In this document: one piece after another, positions 27,204-36,372 of the stretch
How the letters are laid out: each line of letters opens with the position of its first letter
Numbering within the stretch: the first letter of the stretch is position 1
Source of the DNA: Thermoanaerobaculia bacterium
GTDB lineage: Bacteria > Acidobacteriota > Thermoanaerobaculia > Multivoradales > Multivoraceae
Length of the DNA stretch: 64,000 nucleotides
Direction of reading: 5' to 3'
Assembly: GCA_022826745.1 (NCBI GenBank)
Contig: JAJDUI010000012.1
Location: forward strand, 1-64,000
Made by a program: the position numbers and the translations under genes
The notes under the pieces: model-generated
What the model was told of the DNA's origin: nothing
Seen by the model: the letters and a program-made list of their open reading frames with translations, nothing else
The model's database searches: none

Positions 27204-27976
27204 AGCGAAGCGACCAGCAGCAGGATGGCGATGGCGATCAACTGAGCCACGGTCAGGACGCCGAAGAACCGATCGTCCTTGGCGCGCAGGAACTCGACCA
27301 GGAAACGCTCCAGCGACAGCAGGCCGACGACGGGAAGCGCCACGCCGCCCGGCGCTGTCCCGCGGGCGAGCAGCGACCTGCCGAACCAGAAGATCAGCAG
27401 GGCGGTAACGGTCTCGTAGATCTGCGTGGGGTGTACCGCGACCAGGGCGTCGGCGGCGACGTCCGGCGGCAGGTCGACCCCGAACTCCCGCTCCATCGCA
27501 CTCGCCACCGTGGGGATGGGACCTTCCGGAAAGGTCATGCCCCAGGGCAGGTCGGTGGGCACGCCGTAGTCGTCGCCGACCAGCAGGCAACCGATGCGGC
27601 CGACGCCGTAGCCGAGCGCCAGGGCGGGCGCGGTGGCATCAGCGGACGGCCAGAGCGGCATCCGCCGGCGCCGCATGACCAGCAGCACCGCCGCCGCACC
27701 GACCAGGAACCCGCCGTACCAGACCAGCCCGGCACGGCTGTAGAGCAGGCGCCAATCGCCATACAGCAGTGCGTAGTACGCCTTGCCGCCGACGATGCCG
27801 CCCACGGCCCCGGCCAGCAACAGGGCAGCCGCGTCGTCCGCGGCACGGGAAGCGCTCGAGCCCACCTGCCGGAGGCCCCAGCGCAACTGGAGGCTGGCCG
27901 CGAACAGCGCCGCCACGAGCATCACCCCGAACGGCGAAACGGAGAGCGGGCCGATATGAAACAGCTCCGAGATCAC
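27176..27976 (-). CDS. lgt: Prolipoprotein diacylglyceryl transferase Lgt
   Basis: The 266-residue polytopic membrane enzyme transfers diacylglyceryl to the lipobox Cys of prolipoproteins. Landmarks are WYGGFLVGAA, the Lgt signature variant GRIGCLLVGDDYG near residue 130 (usual GRIGNFxNxE), and HPTQIYE near 185. About seven TM helices are visible. The start is GTG. It diverges from the DHH phosphoesterase and is followed by thiD. Confidence 0.92.
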   Translation of the reverse strand: MISELFHIGPLSVSPFGVMLVAALFAASLQLRWGLRQVGSSASRAADDAAALLLAGAVGGIVGGKAYYALLYGDWRLLYSRAGLVWYGGFLVGAAAVLLVMRRRRMPLWPSADATAPALALGYGVGRIGCLLVGDDYGVPTDLPWGMTFPEGPIPTVASAMEREFGVDLPPDVAADALVAVHPTQIYETVTALLIFWFGRSLLARGTAPGGVALPVVGLLSLERFLVEFLRAKDDRFFGVLTVAQLIAIAILLLVASLWLHRRRAS

Positions 27977-27984
27977 GGGTCCAT

Positions 27985-28040
27985 CCTAGGGGCTTGCGAC
28001 ATCGAACGCTACGTGTAAGTTCGTGGAGCAAGCCCCTGGG
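27985..28040. promoter_or_regulatory. Inverted repeat in the lgt / DHH divergent spacer
   Basis: CCTAGGGGCTTGC (27985-27997) and GCAAGCCCCTGGG (28028-28040) are inverted copies matching at 12 of 13 positions, separated by 30 nt. The right arm touches the GGGAG ribosome site of the plus-strand gene. It could be an operator for both genes or a leader hairpin that masks the ribosome site. Confidence 0.45.
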
Positions 28041-28050
28041 AGAGGACGGG

Positions 28051-29157
28051 ATGGGCCGAAACACCGAGCCTGCGAGGCGTTTCGGGGCGCTAGCCCGCGG
28101 CGCTAGCATGAAGACGATGCTGAGCGAACTGGCCCGGAGCCGCTTCGCCGCGTTCCGCGAGTACATCGAGAGCACGGATCCGCGGGCGCGCTGGCTCGTC
28201 CTCACCCACAACAACCCGGACCCCGATGCGCTGGCCGCCGCGGCCGCCCTGGCGAAGGTCCTGCGATCCGGGTTCCGGCGTCGCGCCACTCCGGCCTACG
28301 GCGGCATCATCGGCCGGGCCGAGAACCAGGAGATGGTTCGCTCCCTCGACCTCGACTTCAGCCAGGCGCGGCGGTTGAAACTCGCCCACTACCGCTACGT
28401 GGCGCTGGTCGACTGTCAACCGGCGACCGGCAACAGCCCGCTGCCGGCCGAGCGGATGCCCGAGGTCGTCGTCGATCACCACCCGCCCCGTCCGGGCACG
28501 GCCGCAACGCCCTTCCACGACATCAGGACCGACTATGCCGCCGCCGCCACGATAGCCGCCGAGTACCTGCTCGCCTCCGGAGTACCGGTCACCCGCAGGG
28601 AAGCAACCGCGATCGTCTACGCGATCCGTAGCGAGACCCTCGACTTCTGCCGCGGCTCCAGCGCCGCGGACCGCGCGATCCACGACCACTTCAACGCCCT
28701 GGCCCTGTCGCGGCTGCTCGGTCGAATCCAGAACCCCAGGCTGCCGCTCGACTACTTCGAGACCCTGCGCGAGGCGCTGGACAATCTCTACGGCGTCGAC
28801 ACCCTGATCCTGAGCCGGCTCGGACCGGTGGCCCAACCCGACATCGTTCCCGAAATCGCCGACCTGCTGTTGCGACTGGAGGGTTGCACCTGGTCGATGT
28901 GCAGCGGTCTCCACGAGGACCGCCTGTACTGCTCGATCCGCACCACGAACACCCGCGCCGATGCTTCCCGCATCATGCGCCGCCTGGTCGGACGCAAGGG
29001 CCGCGGCGGCGGCCACGGCATGATCGCCGGCGGCTGGATTCCCAGAGCCAGGGGAGACGATGATGCGGTGCGCCGCCAGCAGGACCGGCTGGCAGCCAGG
29101 CTGGCCGGACTCCTGCGCAAGGACCCGAGCCGGATCGGGCCTATTACCCGCGCCTGA
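28051..29157 (+). CDS. DHH family phosphoesterase, NrnA-like
   Basis: The 368-residue cytoplasmic protein has the DHH domain motifs THNNPDPDALAAAAAL (about residues 52-67), VALVDCQ and VVDHHPP near 140, and a DHHA1 domain ending GRGGGHGMIAGG near residue 320. The family includes nanoRNases and pAp phosphatases; oligoribonuclease activity is the most likely role. ATG 28051 has GGGAG 8 nt upstream and is preferred to the longer ORF (27769) and to ATG 28108. Its 3' end converges on guaA. Confidence 0.88.
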   Translation: MGRNTEPARRFGALARGASMKTMLSELARSRFAAFREYIESTDPRARWLVLTHNNPDPDALAAAAALAKVLRSGFRRRATPAYGGIIGRAENQEMVRSLDLDFSQARRLKLAHYRYVALVDCQPATGNSPLPAERMPEVVVDHHPPRPGTAATPFHDIRTDYAAAATIAAEYLLASGVPVTRREATAIVYAIRSETLDFCRGSSAADRAIHDHFNALALSRLLGRIQNPRLPLDYFETLREALDNLYGVDTLILSRLGPVAQPDIVPEIADLLLRLEGCTWSMCSGLHEDRLYCSIRTTNTRADASRIMRRLVGRKGRGGGHGMIAGGWIPRARGDDDAVRRQQDRLAARLAGLLRKDPSRIGPITRA

Positions 29158-29169
29158 GCGCGGCCCGCC

Positions 29170-30735
29170 TCACTCCCACTCGATCGTGCCGGGCGGCTTG
29201 CTGGTCAGGTCGTAGACGACCCGGTTGACACCCGCCACCTCGTTCACGATCCGGCCCGCGACGCGGCCCAGGAACTCGTGCGGCAACTGGCTCCAGTCCG
29301 CCGTCATGAAGTCTTCCGTCTCGACCGATCGCAGCGCGACCACGTTCTCGTAGCTGCGGCCATCGCCCATCACGCCGACGCTCTGCACCGGCAGCAGCAC
29401 GGCCAGCGCCTGGCTCACCCGGTCGTAGAGCCCGGCCTCTCGCAACTCGTCGATGAAGATCGCGTCCGCTTCCTGGAGCACGGCCACGCGGTCCGCGGTG
29501 ACGTCCCCCAGAATGCGGACCCCCAGCCCGGGACCCGGAAAGGGGTGCCGCCCCACGAACTCCGAGCCGAGACCGAGTTCCCGGCCGAGCTTCCGCACCT
29601 CGTCCTTGAACAGGAAACGAAGCGGCTCGATCAGGTCGAAACCAAGCTGTTCCGGCAGGCCGCCCACGTTGTGGTGGCTCTTGATCATCGCCGAGGGACC
29701 GAAGGCCGAGACCGACTCGATCACGTCCGGGTAGAGCGTGCCCTGAACCAGGTAGCGGATCCTGCCGCCGTCTCCCGTCCTCTCCAGCCTCTTCGCCTCG
29801 CGCTGGAACACCTCGATGAAGACGCGGCCGATCGTTCGCCGCTTCTCTTCGGGGTCGGTGACGTCGGCGAGTTCTCCCAGGAACTCGGTCGCGGCATCGA
29901 CCACGACCAGATGGAGGTCGAGCCCGGCACTGAGACTCCGTTCCACGGAGGTCCGTTCGTTCTTGCGCAGCAAGCCGTTGTCCACGAACACCGCGGTCAG
30001 CCGATCGCCGACCGCCCGTCGCACCAGGCTCGCCGCCACCGCCGAGTCGACACCGCCCGACAGGGCGCAGAGAACCCGGTCCGTCGGCCCGACCTGTTCC
30101 GCGATCGCCGTCGTGGCTTCCTCGGCGTAGGACGCCATCCGCCACGCGCCGGACGCGGAACAGGCGCCGTAGAGGAAGTTCCGGAGCATCTCGCGGCCGC
30201 TGTCCGTGTGGGTGACCTCGGGGTGGAACTGGATCCCGAACAGGGCCCGTTCCCCGTCCTGGATGGCCACCACCGGCACCGTCGGCGCCGAGGCGGTCGC
30301 CTCGAAGCCCGGCGGCACTTCGTCGACGCGGTCGCCGTGCGACATCCAGACTCTCTGCTCCGCCTCGAGCCCCGCGAACAGGCCGCCATCCCGCACGGAC
30401 AGGGAAATCTCCGTGCGGCCGTACTCGCGCATGCCCGACGCCACGACGCGGCCGCCGAGCACCTGGGACATCCACTGCATGCCGTAGCAGATGCCGAGGA
30501 CCGGAATGCCCAACCGCAGCAGTCCCGGATCGGCCTGTGGCGCGTCTTCCTCGTAGACGCTGTCCGGCCCCCCCGAGAGCACGATGCCGACGGGCTTGCG
30601 AGCCCGAACCTCCTCCACGGACAGGTCGAACGGGTGGATCTCGCAGTAGACCCTGAGCTCCCGCACCCGTCGTGCGATCAACTGGGTGTACTGGCCGCCG
30701 AAGTCGAGGACGAGAACGGTCTCGTGCTCGGTCAC
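29170..30735 (-). CDS. guaA: GMP synthase (glutamine-hydrolysing)
   Basis: The 521-residue enzyme converts XMP to GMP. An N-terminal class I glutaminase domain contains GICYGMQW with the Cys nucleophile near residue 83 and FHPEVTHT near 175. The ATP-pyrophosphatase domain has CALSGGVDSAVAA near 225-237, and the C-terminal dimerisation domain ends with the conserved TSKPPGTIEWE. The ATG overlaps the gpsA stop by 4 nt, so it is coupled to gpsA-plsY-cinA. Confidence 0.96.
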   Translation of the reverse strand: MTEHETVLVLDFGGQYTQLIARRVRELRVYCEIHPFDLSVEEVRARKPVGIVLSGGPDSVYEEDAPQADPGLLRLGIPVLGICYGMQWMSQVLGGRVVASGMREYGRTEISLSVRDGGLFAGLEAEQRVWMSHGDRVDEVPPGFEATASAPTVPVVAIQDGERALFGIQFHPEVTHTDSGREMLRNFLYGACSASGAWRMASYAEEATTAIAEQVGPTDRVLCALSGGVDSAVAASLVRRAVGDRLTAVFVDNGLLRKNERTSVERSLSAGLDLHLVVVDAATEFLGELADVTDPEEKRRTIGRVFIEVFQREAKRLERTGDGGRIRYLVQGTLYPDVIESVSAFGPSAMIKSHHNVGGLPEQLGFDLIEPLRFLFKDEVRKLGRELGLGSEFVGRHPFPGPGLGVRILGDVTADRVAVLQEADAIFIDELREAGLYDRVSQALAVLLPVQSVGVMGDGRSYENVVALRSVETEDFMTADWSQLPHEFLGRVAGRIVNEVAGVNRVVYDLTSKPPGTIEWE

Positions 30736-31793
30736 AGGGCGGACTCTACCTTGAGTTCACGCGCCATCAGATCGCGGATCGCCGCCGCCGGTTTCTTGCC
30801 CCGATAGAGGATCTCGACCATCTGTTCCGTGATCGGCAGTTCGACCTGCCTGTCGTTCGCCAGTTCGAGCAGAGCGAGAGAGTTCCGCACACCTTCGGCG
30901 ACGCCCGCGCGGCCCGTCTCGATCTCCTCCAGCGTGCGGCCGCGCCCCAGCTCGATCCCCGTGTTCCGGTTGCGCGACAGGCCGCCGGTGCAGGTCAGCA
31001 CCAGGTCGCCCAGGCCCCCGAGCCCGGCGAAGGTCGCCGGCCGGCCGCCGCAGGCGAGCCCCAGGCGCATCATCTCGTGCAGGCCGCGGGTGATCAGCGC
31101 CGCGCGGGTGTTCGAGCCATGGCCCAGACCGTCCAGCACGCCGGCGGCGATGGCGATCACGTTCTTCGCCGCGGCGGCGATCTCCACGCCCACCACGTCG
31201 GTCGAGGTGTAGAGCCGTAGCGCCCCGCGCGAGAGTTCCGCCTGCAGCCGCTCCGCGACGTCCGCCTCCTCCGACGCGACGACGCAGGCGGTCGGCAGCT
31301 CGGCGGCCAGCTCCACGGCGAACGACGGACCGCTGATCGTCGCGAAGTCGACGTCGACGTCCGCCGACGCGGCCTCCTCGGCACAGACGTCGCTCATCCG
31401 CCGGAAACGGCCCTGATGGTCCGATTCGATCCCCTTGGCGCCCGAGACCAGGGTCAACCGCTCGGGTAGCGGGGCAGCGTCGCCCAGGCCGGAGCGTGCG
31501 TCCAGAAAGGAGCGGACGACCGCGCGAAAGCCGTGGGAGGGCACGACGACCAGCACCGTTCCGCTGGCGGCGGCCTGTCGCAGGTCCCAGGTCACGCGGA
31601 CCTCGGCCGGCAACTCGACGCCCGGCAGGTAGCGCTCGTTGACCCGTTCGGAAGCCAGCTTCGCGCCGAACCCGGCCGAGCGGGCCCATAGCAGCACCGG
31701 CGCACCCGCGCGGGCCGCGTGAACGGCAAGCGCGGTGCCCCACGCACCCGCCCCGAGCACGGCGATGCCGCCGCCGGCTCCGGCGCCGCTCAA
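30732..31793 (-). CDS. gpsA: Glycerol-3-phosphate dehydrogenase [NAD(P)+]
   Basis: The 353-residue protein makes sn-glycerol 3-phosphate for phospholipids. It has the dinucleotide motif IAVLGAGAWGTALA at the N-terminus, the conserved KGIESD, and KNVIAIAAGVLDGLGHGSN near 200-218 with the catalytic Lys. The ORF track extends to 32792, but that overlaps plsY. TTG 31793, which overlaps the plsY stop as TTGA, places the Rossmann motif at residue 10 as expected. Partner plsY uses its product. Confidence 0.93.
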   Translation of the reverse strand: MSGAGAGGGIAVLGAGAWGTALAVHAARAGAPVLLWARSAGFGAKLASERVNERYLPGVELPAEVRVTWDLRQAAASGTVLVVVPSHGFRAVVRSFLDARSGLGDAAPLPERLTLVSGAKGIESDHQGRFRRMSDVCAEEAASADVDVDFATISGPSFAVELAAELPTACVVASEEADVAERLQAELSRGALRLYTSTDVVGVEIAAAAKNVIAIAAGVLDGLGHGSNTRAALITRGLHEMMRLGLACGGRPATFAGLGGLGDLVLTCTGGLSRNRNTGIELGRGRTLEEIETGRAGVAEGVRNSLALLELANDRQVELPITEQMVEILYRGKKPAAAIRDLMARELKVESAL

Positions 31794-32443
31794 CCGGAGG
31801 CCTCCGCCTCGGGCGGCTTCGCGCCCAGTCGCGATTCGGTGCCCGCCCGCAGCCTCACCAGGTTCGCCCGGTGCTTGACGATCACGAGGATGGCGATCGC
31901 CGCCGTACCCGCGAGCAGCGCCGGCCCGGAATCGGAGCCTTCCGGGTTCCGGTACAGGCCGCCCAACCAGCGGACACCGACCAGCAACGGCAGCGCCGCG
32001 GCAGCCGAGATGGAGCCCAGGGAGACGTAGCGCTTCCAGGCAACCAGCACGACGAACACGGCCAGCGCTCCGAGCGCCGCCCCGGGCACCAGCAGCGCCA
32101 GGACGCCGGCGGCGGTAGCTACTCCCTTGCCGCCCCGAAACCCGAGAAACAGCGGGAACACATGTCCGGCAACGGCCGCGACCGCGGCTGCCGCCAGCCA
32201 CCATGGGTCGACCTCGAGCGAGCGCGCCAGGACCACCGCCGCGGCGCCCTTGGCGGCGTCCAGCAGCAGCGCGAGCAGAGCCGCCCACTTGCCCGAGGCC
32301 CGCAGCACGTTCGTCGCGCCGGCGCTCCTGCTGCCGATCGTGCGCACGTCGATGCCCCGGTGGAGGCGCACGATGAGGTAGCTCCAGGGCAGGGACCCGA
32401 GGAGGTAGGCGGCAACTACCGCGACGGGACCGGCCGCCGTCAC
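31790..32443 (-). CDS. plsY: Glycerol-3-phosphate acyltransferase PlsY
   Basis: The 217-residue integral membrane enzyme transfers acyl groups from acyl-phosphate to glycerol 3-phosphate. It has five or so TM helices and the family motifs LLGSLPWSYL, GSRSAGATNVLR (usual GSGNxGATN) and FRGGKGVATAAG near 105-116. The adjacency and 4-nt overlaps with gpsA and cinA indicate a phospholipid-synthesis operon. Confidence 0.94.
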   Translation of the reverse strand: MTAAGPVAVVAAYLLGSLPWSYLIVRLHRGIDVRTIGSRSAGATNVLRASGKWAALLALLLDAAKGAAAVVLARSLEVDPWWLAAAAVAAVAGHVFPLFLGFRGGKGVATAAGVLALLVPGAALGALAVFVVLVAWKRYVSLGSISAAAALPLLVGVRWLGGLYRNPEGSDSGPALLAGTAAIAILVIVKHRANLVRLRAGTESRLGAKPPEAEASG

Positions 32444-33762
32444 GGCGGACCCATCCGCGACGGCGCCGCCCAGGGCAGGGCGTCGGCGGGCCCTGCACCG
32501 GCGAGCAGCATCCGCCGCAGCATCTCGAGTGCGAACTGGGTCGAGAGCTGCCTGACCCGCGCCCGATCCCCGGGGAACCGGGCTTCGAAGTGCGACCGCG
32601 AGTCCGCCGGTCCGGCCACGGCGATGTGGACCGTGCCCACGGGCCGCGACTCGCTGCCGCCGTCCGGGCCCGCGACGCCCGTGATGCCGATGCCGTAGCC
32701 GCTGCCGCAGCGCTCCCGGGCGCCCGCGGCCATCGCCAGCGCCGTCGGTTTCGACACGGCGCCGTGTTCCACCAGGGTCTCCCGGGGCACATCCAGCAAT
32801 CGCATCTTCAGCCCGTTCGAATAGGTCAGGAGTCCGCCCACGAACCAGGCGCTGCTGCCGGCGGTCGCCGTCAACCGCTGCCCGAGCAGGCCGCCGGTAC
32901 AGGACTCGGCGACGGCGACCGTCTCGCCGCGCGCCGCCAGCAGGCCGCCGACGACAGCCTCGAACTCGATACCGTCCTCGATCGGTCCGACGCAGAACAC
33001 CGCGTCACCCAGGGCGTCCCGAACCGCCTCCTCCATTTCGGCCAGACGCGCGGGCCGCCCTGCCACGGCGCCGCCGGCACGCAGTCGCAGCCGGATCTCG
33101 CCCGGCCGCGCCAGGACGGAGACGTTCCCGTCCCCGAAGCGCTCGTACACCGAGGCGATCCTCTCTTCGACCACCGACTCGGGCAGGCAGGCGACACGCA
33201 CCTCGACCTGATCGAACCCGGCGCCGTCCTCGGCCCGCGCCGCCAGCCACGGATCGAGGCCGTCCTCGACGATGGCGTGAAGCTCCCGCGGCACTCCGGG
33301 AAACAGGAAGTAGGTCGTCCCGCGCGGCACGGGGGCCGGATCCTCGATCCGCTGGCCAGGCGCGACGCCGGCCCGGTTCGGCAGCATCTCCGCTCCGTCG
33401 ACCCGCTCCGCCTGCTTCCGGTTGACCCGCGGAATGCGCCTCCCGAGCTTCCGGAACCCGCGCTCTATCTGGCCCCACAGCTCTTCGTCGACCGCGACGG
33501 ACCGCCCCAGCAGCCGAGCCAGACCGTCCCGCGTCAGATCGTCCCGCGTCGGGCCCAGCCCGCCGGTCACCAGCAGCAGCTCCGCCCGCTCCCGTAGCGC
33601 ATCCAGGGTCTCCGCGATCTCGACCACGTCGTCGCCGACGACCGCCTTCGAAACCAGCTCCACGCCCCGCCGCCTCAGCACCTCCGTCAGCGCCAGCGAG
33701 TTCGTGTCGAGCCGGTCCGTTCCCAGCAACTCGTCGCCGACCGCGAGTATCGAAGCCTTCAC
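32440..33762 (-). CDS. cinA: CinA family protein (nicotinamide-nucleotide amidase)
   Basis: The 440-residue two-domain protein has an N-terminal molybdopterin-binding-like (COG1058) part with GDELLGTDRLDTNS and TGGLGPTRDDLTRD near 68-81. Its C-terminal CinA/PncC amidase domain has AESCTGGLLGQRLT near 285 and TYSNGLKMRLL. The family recycles NMN; the N-terminal domain can be an ADP-ribose pyrophosphatase. The start is GTG. Confidence 0.93.
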   Translation of the reverse strand: MKASILAVGDELLGTDRLDTNSLALTEVLRRRGVELVSKAVVGDDVVEIAETLDALRERAELLLVTGGLGPTRDDLTRDGLARLLGRSVAVDEELWGQIERGFRKLGRRIPRVNRKQAERVDGAEMLPNRAGVAPGQRIEDPAPVPRGTTYFLFPGVPRELHAIVEDGLDPWLAARAEDGAGFDQVEVRVACLPESVVEERIASVYERFGDGNVSVLARPGEIRLRLRAGGAVAGRPARLAEMEEAVRDALGDAVFCVGPIEDGIEFEAVVGGLLAARGETVAVAESCTGGLLGQRLTATAGSSAWFVGGLLTYSNGLKMRLLDVPRETLVEHGAVSKPTALAMAAGARERCGSGYGIGITGVAGPDGGSESRPVGTVHIAVAGPADSRSHFEARFPGDRARVRQLSTQFALEMLRRMLLAGAGPADALPWAAPSRMGPP

Positions 33763-33806
33763 CCGCCGCAGTGTAGCGAGGCGGCGTGCACCCGCTTGCT
33801 CCTCCG

Positions 33807-35072
33807 CTACTCCGCTACCGGCGGTGGCGCCTCGATCTGCTCGCCGATGACCAGCGCCGCCGCGACGTCGCGCTGTAGAGGCTCAGGATTGCGGCGGAGG
33901 TATAGACGGGCGAGTTCCTGGCCACGTTCGACTTCCTGGCCGAGGCGGACGTCGTAGCGAAGGGCGACGGCGTGGTCGATCCTGTTCGGATCGCGGTCCG
34001 GGCGGCAGGCGTCGGCGAAGGCGTCGCCTATGCGGCGGCAGTCGACGGCGGTGAGATAGCCGGACTTTGAAGCGGTTACGACGGCTTCGACCGGCGCCAG
34101 GTCCAGTGCTTCGGTCCAGCCCGGCTCGGCGCCCTGCGCGTCGGCCCAGTCGACGATCTTCTGGCGGGCGTCGCCGGAAGCGATCGCCGCGTCGATGTCT
34201 TCGGGCGAAAGCTCCCGTCCCACCAGGCGGGCGGCCTTGCGGCAGATCGCGGCCACCACCTCGAGCAGCCGGGGGTCGCCGTCGCCGGCGAGACAGTCCA
34301 GCGCTTCGCGCACCTCGGCCGCGTGGCCGACCCAGCGGCCAAGAGGCTGATTCATGTCGCTCAGGACGTAGTCCGCCGGCGTACCGCAGGCGGCGCTGAT
34401 CGAGACCAGGCTGGAAGCCAGCGAACGGGTGTCGCGAGCGTCGGGGAAGAAGGCGCCGTTGCCGATCTTCACGTCGAAGACGATCCCGGACGCTCCGAGC
34501 GCTAGTTTCTTGGACAGAATGCTGCCGACCACGAGCGGAATCGAGCTCACGGTCGACGTGCGGTCCCGCAGGCCGTAAAGACGTTTGTCAGCGGGGGCGA
34601 TGCCGGCAGTGGCGATGCCGATCGCCATGCCGAAGCGATCGAGCCGGTCGAGGGTACCCGCCCGGTCGAGCTCCAGGCGCACGCCGGGGATGCTCTCCAG
34701 CTTGTCCGCGGTGCCGCCGCTGTGGCCCAGGGCACGGCCCGTCAGCTTGGCCGCCGGCACGCCGCAGGCGGCGAGCAACGGCAGCGCGATCAGGCTGACC
34801 GTGTCGCCGACGCCGCCGGTGGAGTGCTTGTCGACCAGGGGACCGAAGTCCTCCGCCAGTGCCCACCGGTCGCCGGACTCGAGCATCGCCAGGGTCAGTT
34901 CCCGGGTTTCATCGCGGTCGAGGCCCCGCATCGCGGCGGCCATCAGGAAGGCGGCAAGCTGGACGTCGGACCAGCTACCGGAAGCCGCACCGTCGACCAC
35001 CGACCGCACTTCCGCCGCGGTCAGCGTCCGCCCCTCCCGCATCCGGTTCAGGATGTCGAAGGGCGTCGCCAT
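33807..35072 (-). CDS. Thymidine / pyrimidine-nucleoside phosphorylase
   Basis: The 421-residue enzyme cleaves pyrimidine nucleosides with phosphate. The phosphate and substrate loop KHSTGGVGDTVSL near residue 84 and TGRALGHSGGTADKLES near 110 identify the DeoA/Pdp family (usual SGRGLGHTGGT). Length fits the short bacterial PyNP group. ATG at 35072, 20 nt after the TPR gene. Whether it prefers thymidine or both uridine and thymidine cannot be told. Confidence 0.92.
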   Translation of the reverse strand: MATPFDILNRMREGRTLTAAEVRSVVDGAASGSWSDVQLAAFLMAAAMRGLDRDETRELTLAMLESGDRWALAEDFGPLVDKHSTGGVGDTVSLIALPLLAACGVPAAKLTGRALGHSGGTADKLESIPGVRLELDRAGTLDRLDRFGMAIGIATAGIAPADKRLYGLRDRTSTVSSIPLVVGSILSKKLALGASGIVFDVKIGNGAFFPDARDTRSLASSLVSISAACGTPADYVLSDMNQPLGRWVGHAAEVREALDCLAGDGDPRLLEVVAAICRKAARLVGRELSPEDIDAAIASGDARQKIVDWADAQGAEPGWTEALDLAPVEAVVTASKSGYLTAVDCRRIGDAFADACRPDRDPNRIDHAVALRYDVRLGQEVERGQELARLYLRRNPEPLQRDVAAALVIGEQIEAPPPVAE

Positions 35073-35092
35073 CGCGCTGTCGGGAACGGCTG

Positions 35093-35923
35093 CTAGCCGC
35101 CGAACGTGAACGGCGAGGCGCCCGCCGCTTCGGGGCCGAGCTGCTGGCGGGCGCGGATCGCGTAGCCGCTGTCAGGGAACTCGTTGACGACGCGCTGGAA
35201 GGTCTCGCGGGCGCCCTCTTCGTCGCCGAGTTGCGCGAGCGTGGCGGCCAGTTCGAACAGCAGGGCGTCCTTCGGCAGCGGCGAGGACTCGGTTGCCACC
35301 GCACCGCGCAGCGTGGCGGCCAGTTCCTCGCCCCGTCCCTCGGCGCGATCCAGGCTGTAGAGGTTCAACTGCACGCCGATGGCCATCGCATGGTCGCGGC
35401 CGGCGGCTTCCAGGTAGTTCGTCCACAGCTCCCGCGCCTTCGCCGTGTCTCCTTCGGCCGCCGCGATCTGTCCCAGGTAGACGGAAGCCAGCCTGCCGGA
35501 GGAGGTCGAGCCGAAGCTCTCCCGCACGGCCTCGAGTTCCATCCTCGCGGCCGAGCGCCGCTCCGCATCCGAGGCGAAGCTCAGGCCATCGCCATCGGTC
35601 TCGCTCTCGGCGGTGGGCTCCTCCACGGCTCCCTCGTCCGGAGCGCTGTCAGGAGGCGTGCCGAACAGGTCGTCGATCGCGTCCGTCGCCGGCTCGTCGA
35701 TCGGCGCTCGGTAGACCTTGAGGGCCTCGCTGAGCTGATGGCTGGCCTCCTTCTCCCGGCCATCCTGGTAGTTCAGGAACAGCACGACTCCGACGACGAC
35801 CGCGATCACCGCGGCAACACCCATCAGGATCTGCCGCACGTGCTCCGCGAACCACGTGGAAGCCGAGAAGACGGCCTCCCGCACCTCGTCGCGCCGTATC
35901 TCGTCTCGTGTCAAACGGCTCAT
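35093..35923 (-). CDS. YfgM-like membrane-anchored tetratricopeptide protein
   Basis: The 276-residue protein has a short cytoplasmic N-terminus, one TM helix (ILMGVAAVIAVVVGVVLFL, about residues 33-51), an acidic low-complexity stretch (about 80-120) and two or more TPR-like helical repeats (SVYLGQIAAAEGDTAKARELW, LFELAATLAQLGDEEGARETF). This layout matches YfgM, a periplasmic chaperone-like partner of the Sec translocon. GGAGG precedes the ATG. Confidence 0.75.
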   Translation of the reverse strand: MSRLTRDEIRRDEVREAVFSASTWFAEHVRQILMGVAAVIAVVVGVVLFLNYQDGREKEASHQLSEALKVYRAPIDEPATDAIDDLFGTPPDSAPDEGAVEEPTAESETDGDGLSFASDAERRSAARMELEAVRESFGSTSSGRLASVYLGQIAAAEGDTAKARELWTNYLEAAGRDHAMAIGVQLNLYSLDRAEGRGEELAATLRGAVATESSPLPKDALLFELAATLAQLGDEEGARETFQRVVNEFPDSGYAIRARQQLGPEAAGASPFTFGG

Positions 35924-36074
35924 TCCGCATCCCCTCCGAAGCGCGGAACACTAGCAGCCCAACCGGCTGAGCCGCGACACGCGCGGCCCTGTGGCAGACT
36001 TGACTACCGGCCCCGGCACCGAAGGGGCCGACCTTCTACCGACCCGGCACGCAAACTGCCCTGGAGCACCCAAG

Positions 36075-36260
36075 ATGCCCACCCTTGGAATCGGCGAACT
36101 CCTGATCGTCCTTGCGATCGTCGTCCTGATCTTCGGCGCAAGCCGCATTCCGAAGCTGGCGGGCGGCCTGGGCAGCGGCATCCGCAACTTCAAGCAGGGC
36201 CTGAAGGGACCCGACGAAGACGAGGCCGAAGACAAGCCCAAGCGCGAGATCGAAGAGTAG
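36075..36260 (+). CDS. tatA: Sec-independent protein translocase subunit TatA
   Basis: The 61-residue protein has one short TM helix (GIGELLIVLAIVVLIFG), the hinge and amphipathic helix (ASRIPKLAGGLGSGIRNFKQGLKG) and a charged tail ending EIEE. That is canonical TatA, forming the twin-arginine translocation pore with TatC, which is not in this window. ATG 36075 with GGAG 8 nt upstream is chosen; the ORF track's 28 extra codons are upstream noise. Confidence 0.92.
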   Translation: MPTLGIGELLIVLAIVVLIFGASRIPKLAGGLGSGIRNFKQGLKGPDEDEAEDKPKREIEE

Positions 36261-36270
36261 GCGGCGCCAG

Positions 36271-36365
36271 TACGGAGCCGGCCTGGCGGCCGGCGCGATT
36301 CAACGCCGCCTCCGGCGGCAGCGGGTCAGAAGACCCGCGCACCCAGCGGAGAACCTTGCTCCGTA
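36271..36365. repeat. Nested hairpin cluster between tatA and tRNA-Arg
   Basis: An outer inverted repeat TACGGAGC (36271-36278) / GCTCCGTA (36358-36365) encloses three perfect hairpins. These are GCCGGCC-TGGC-GGCCGGC (36277-36294), GCCGCC-TCC-GGCGGC (36305-36319) and GCGGGT-CAGAAG-ACCCGC (36321-36338). The first lies 16 nt after the tatA stop and could terminate it; all lie downstream of the minus-strand tRNA. No T-tracts follow. Confidence 0.7.
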
Positions 36366-36372
36366 CCGGCTG

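Noticed and set aside
31794-32792. Upstream extension of the gpsA ORF
   Set aside because: It overlaps plsY and cinA in another frame and lacks family similarity; the TTGA junction gives the natural gpsA start.
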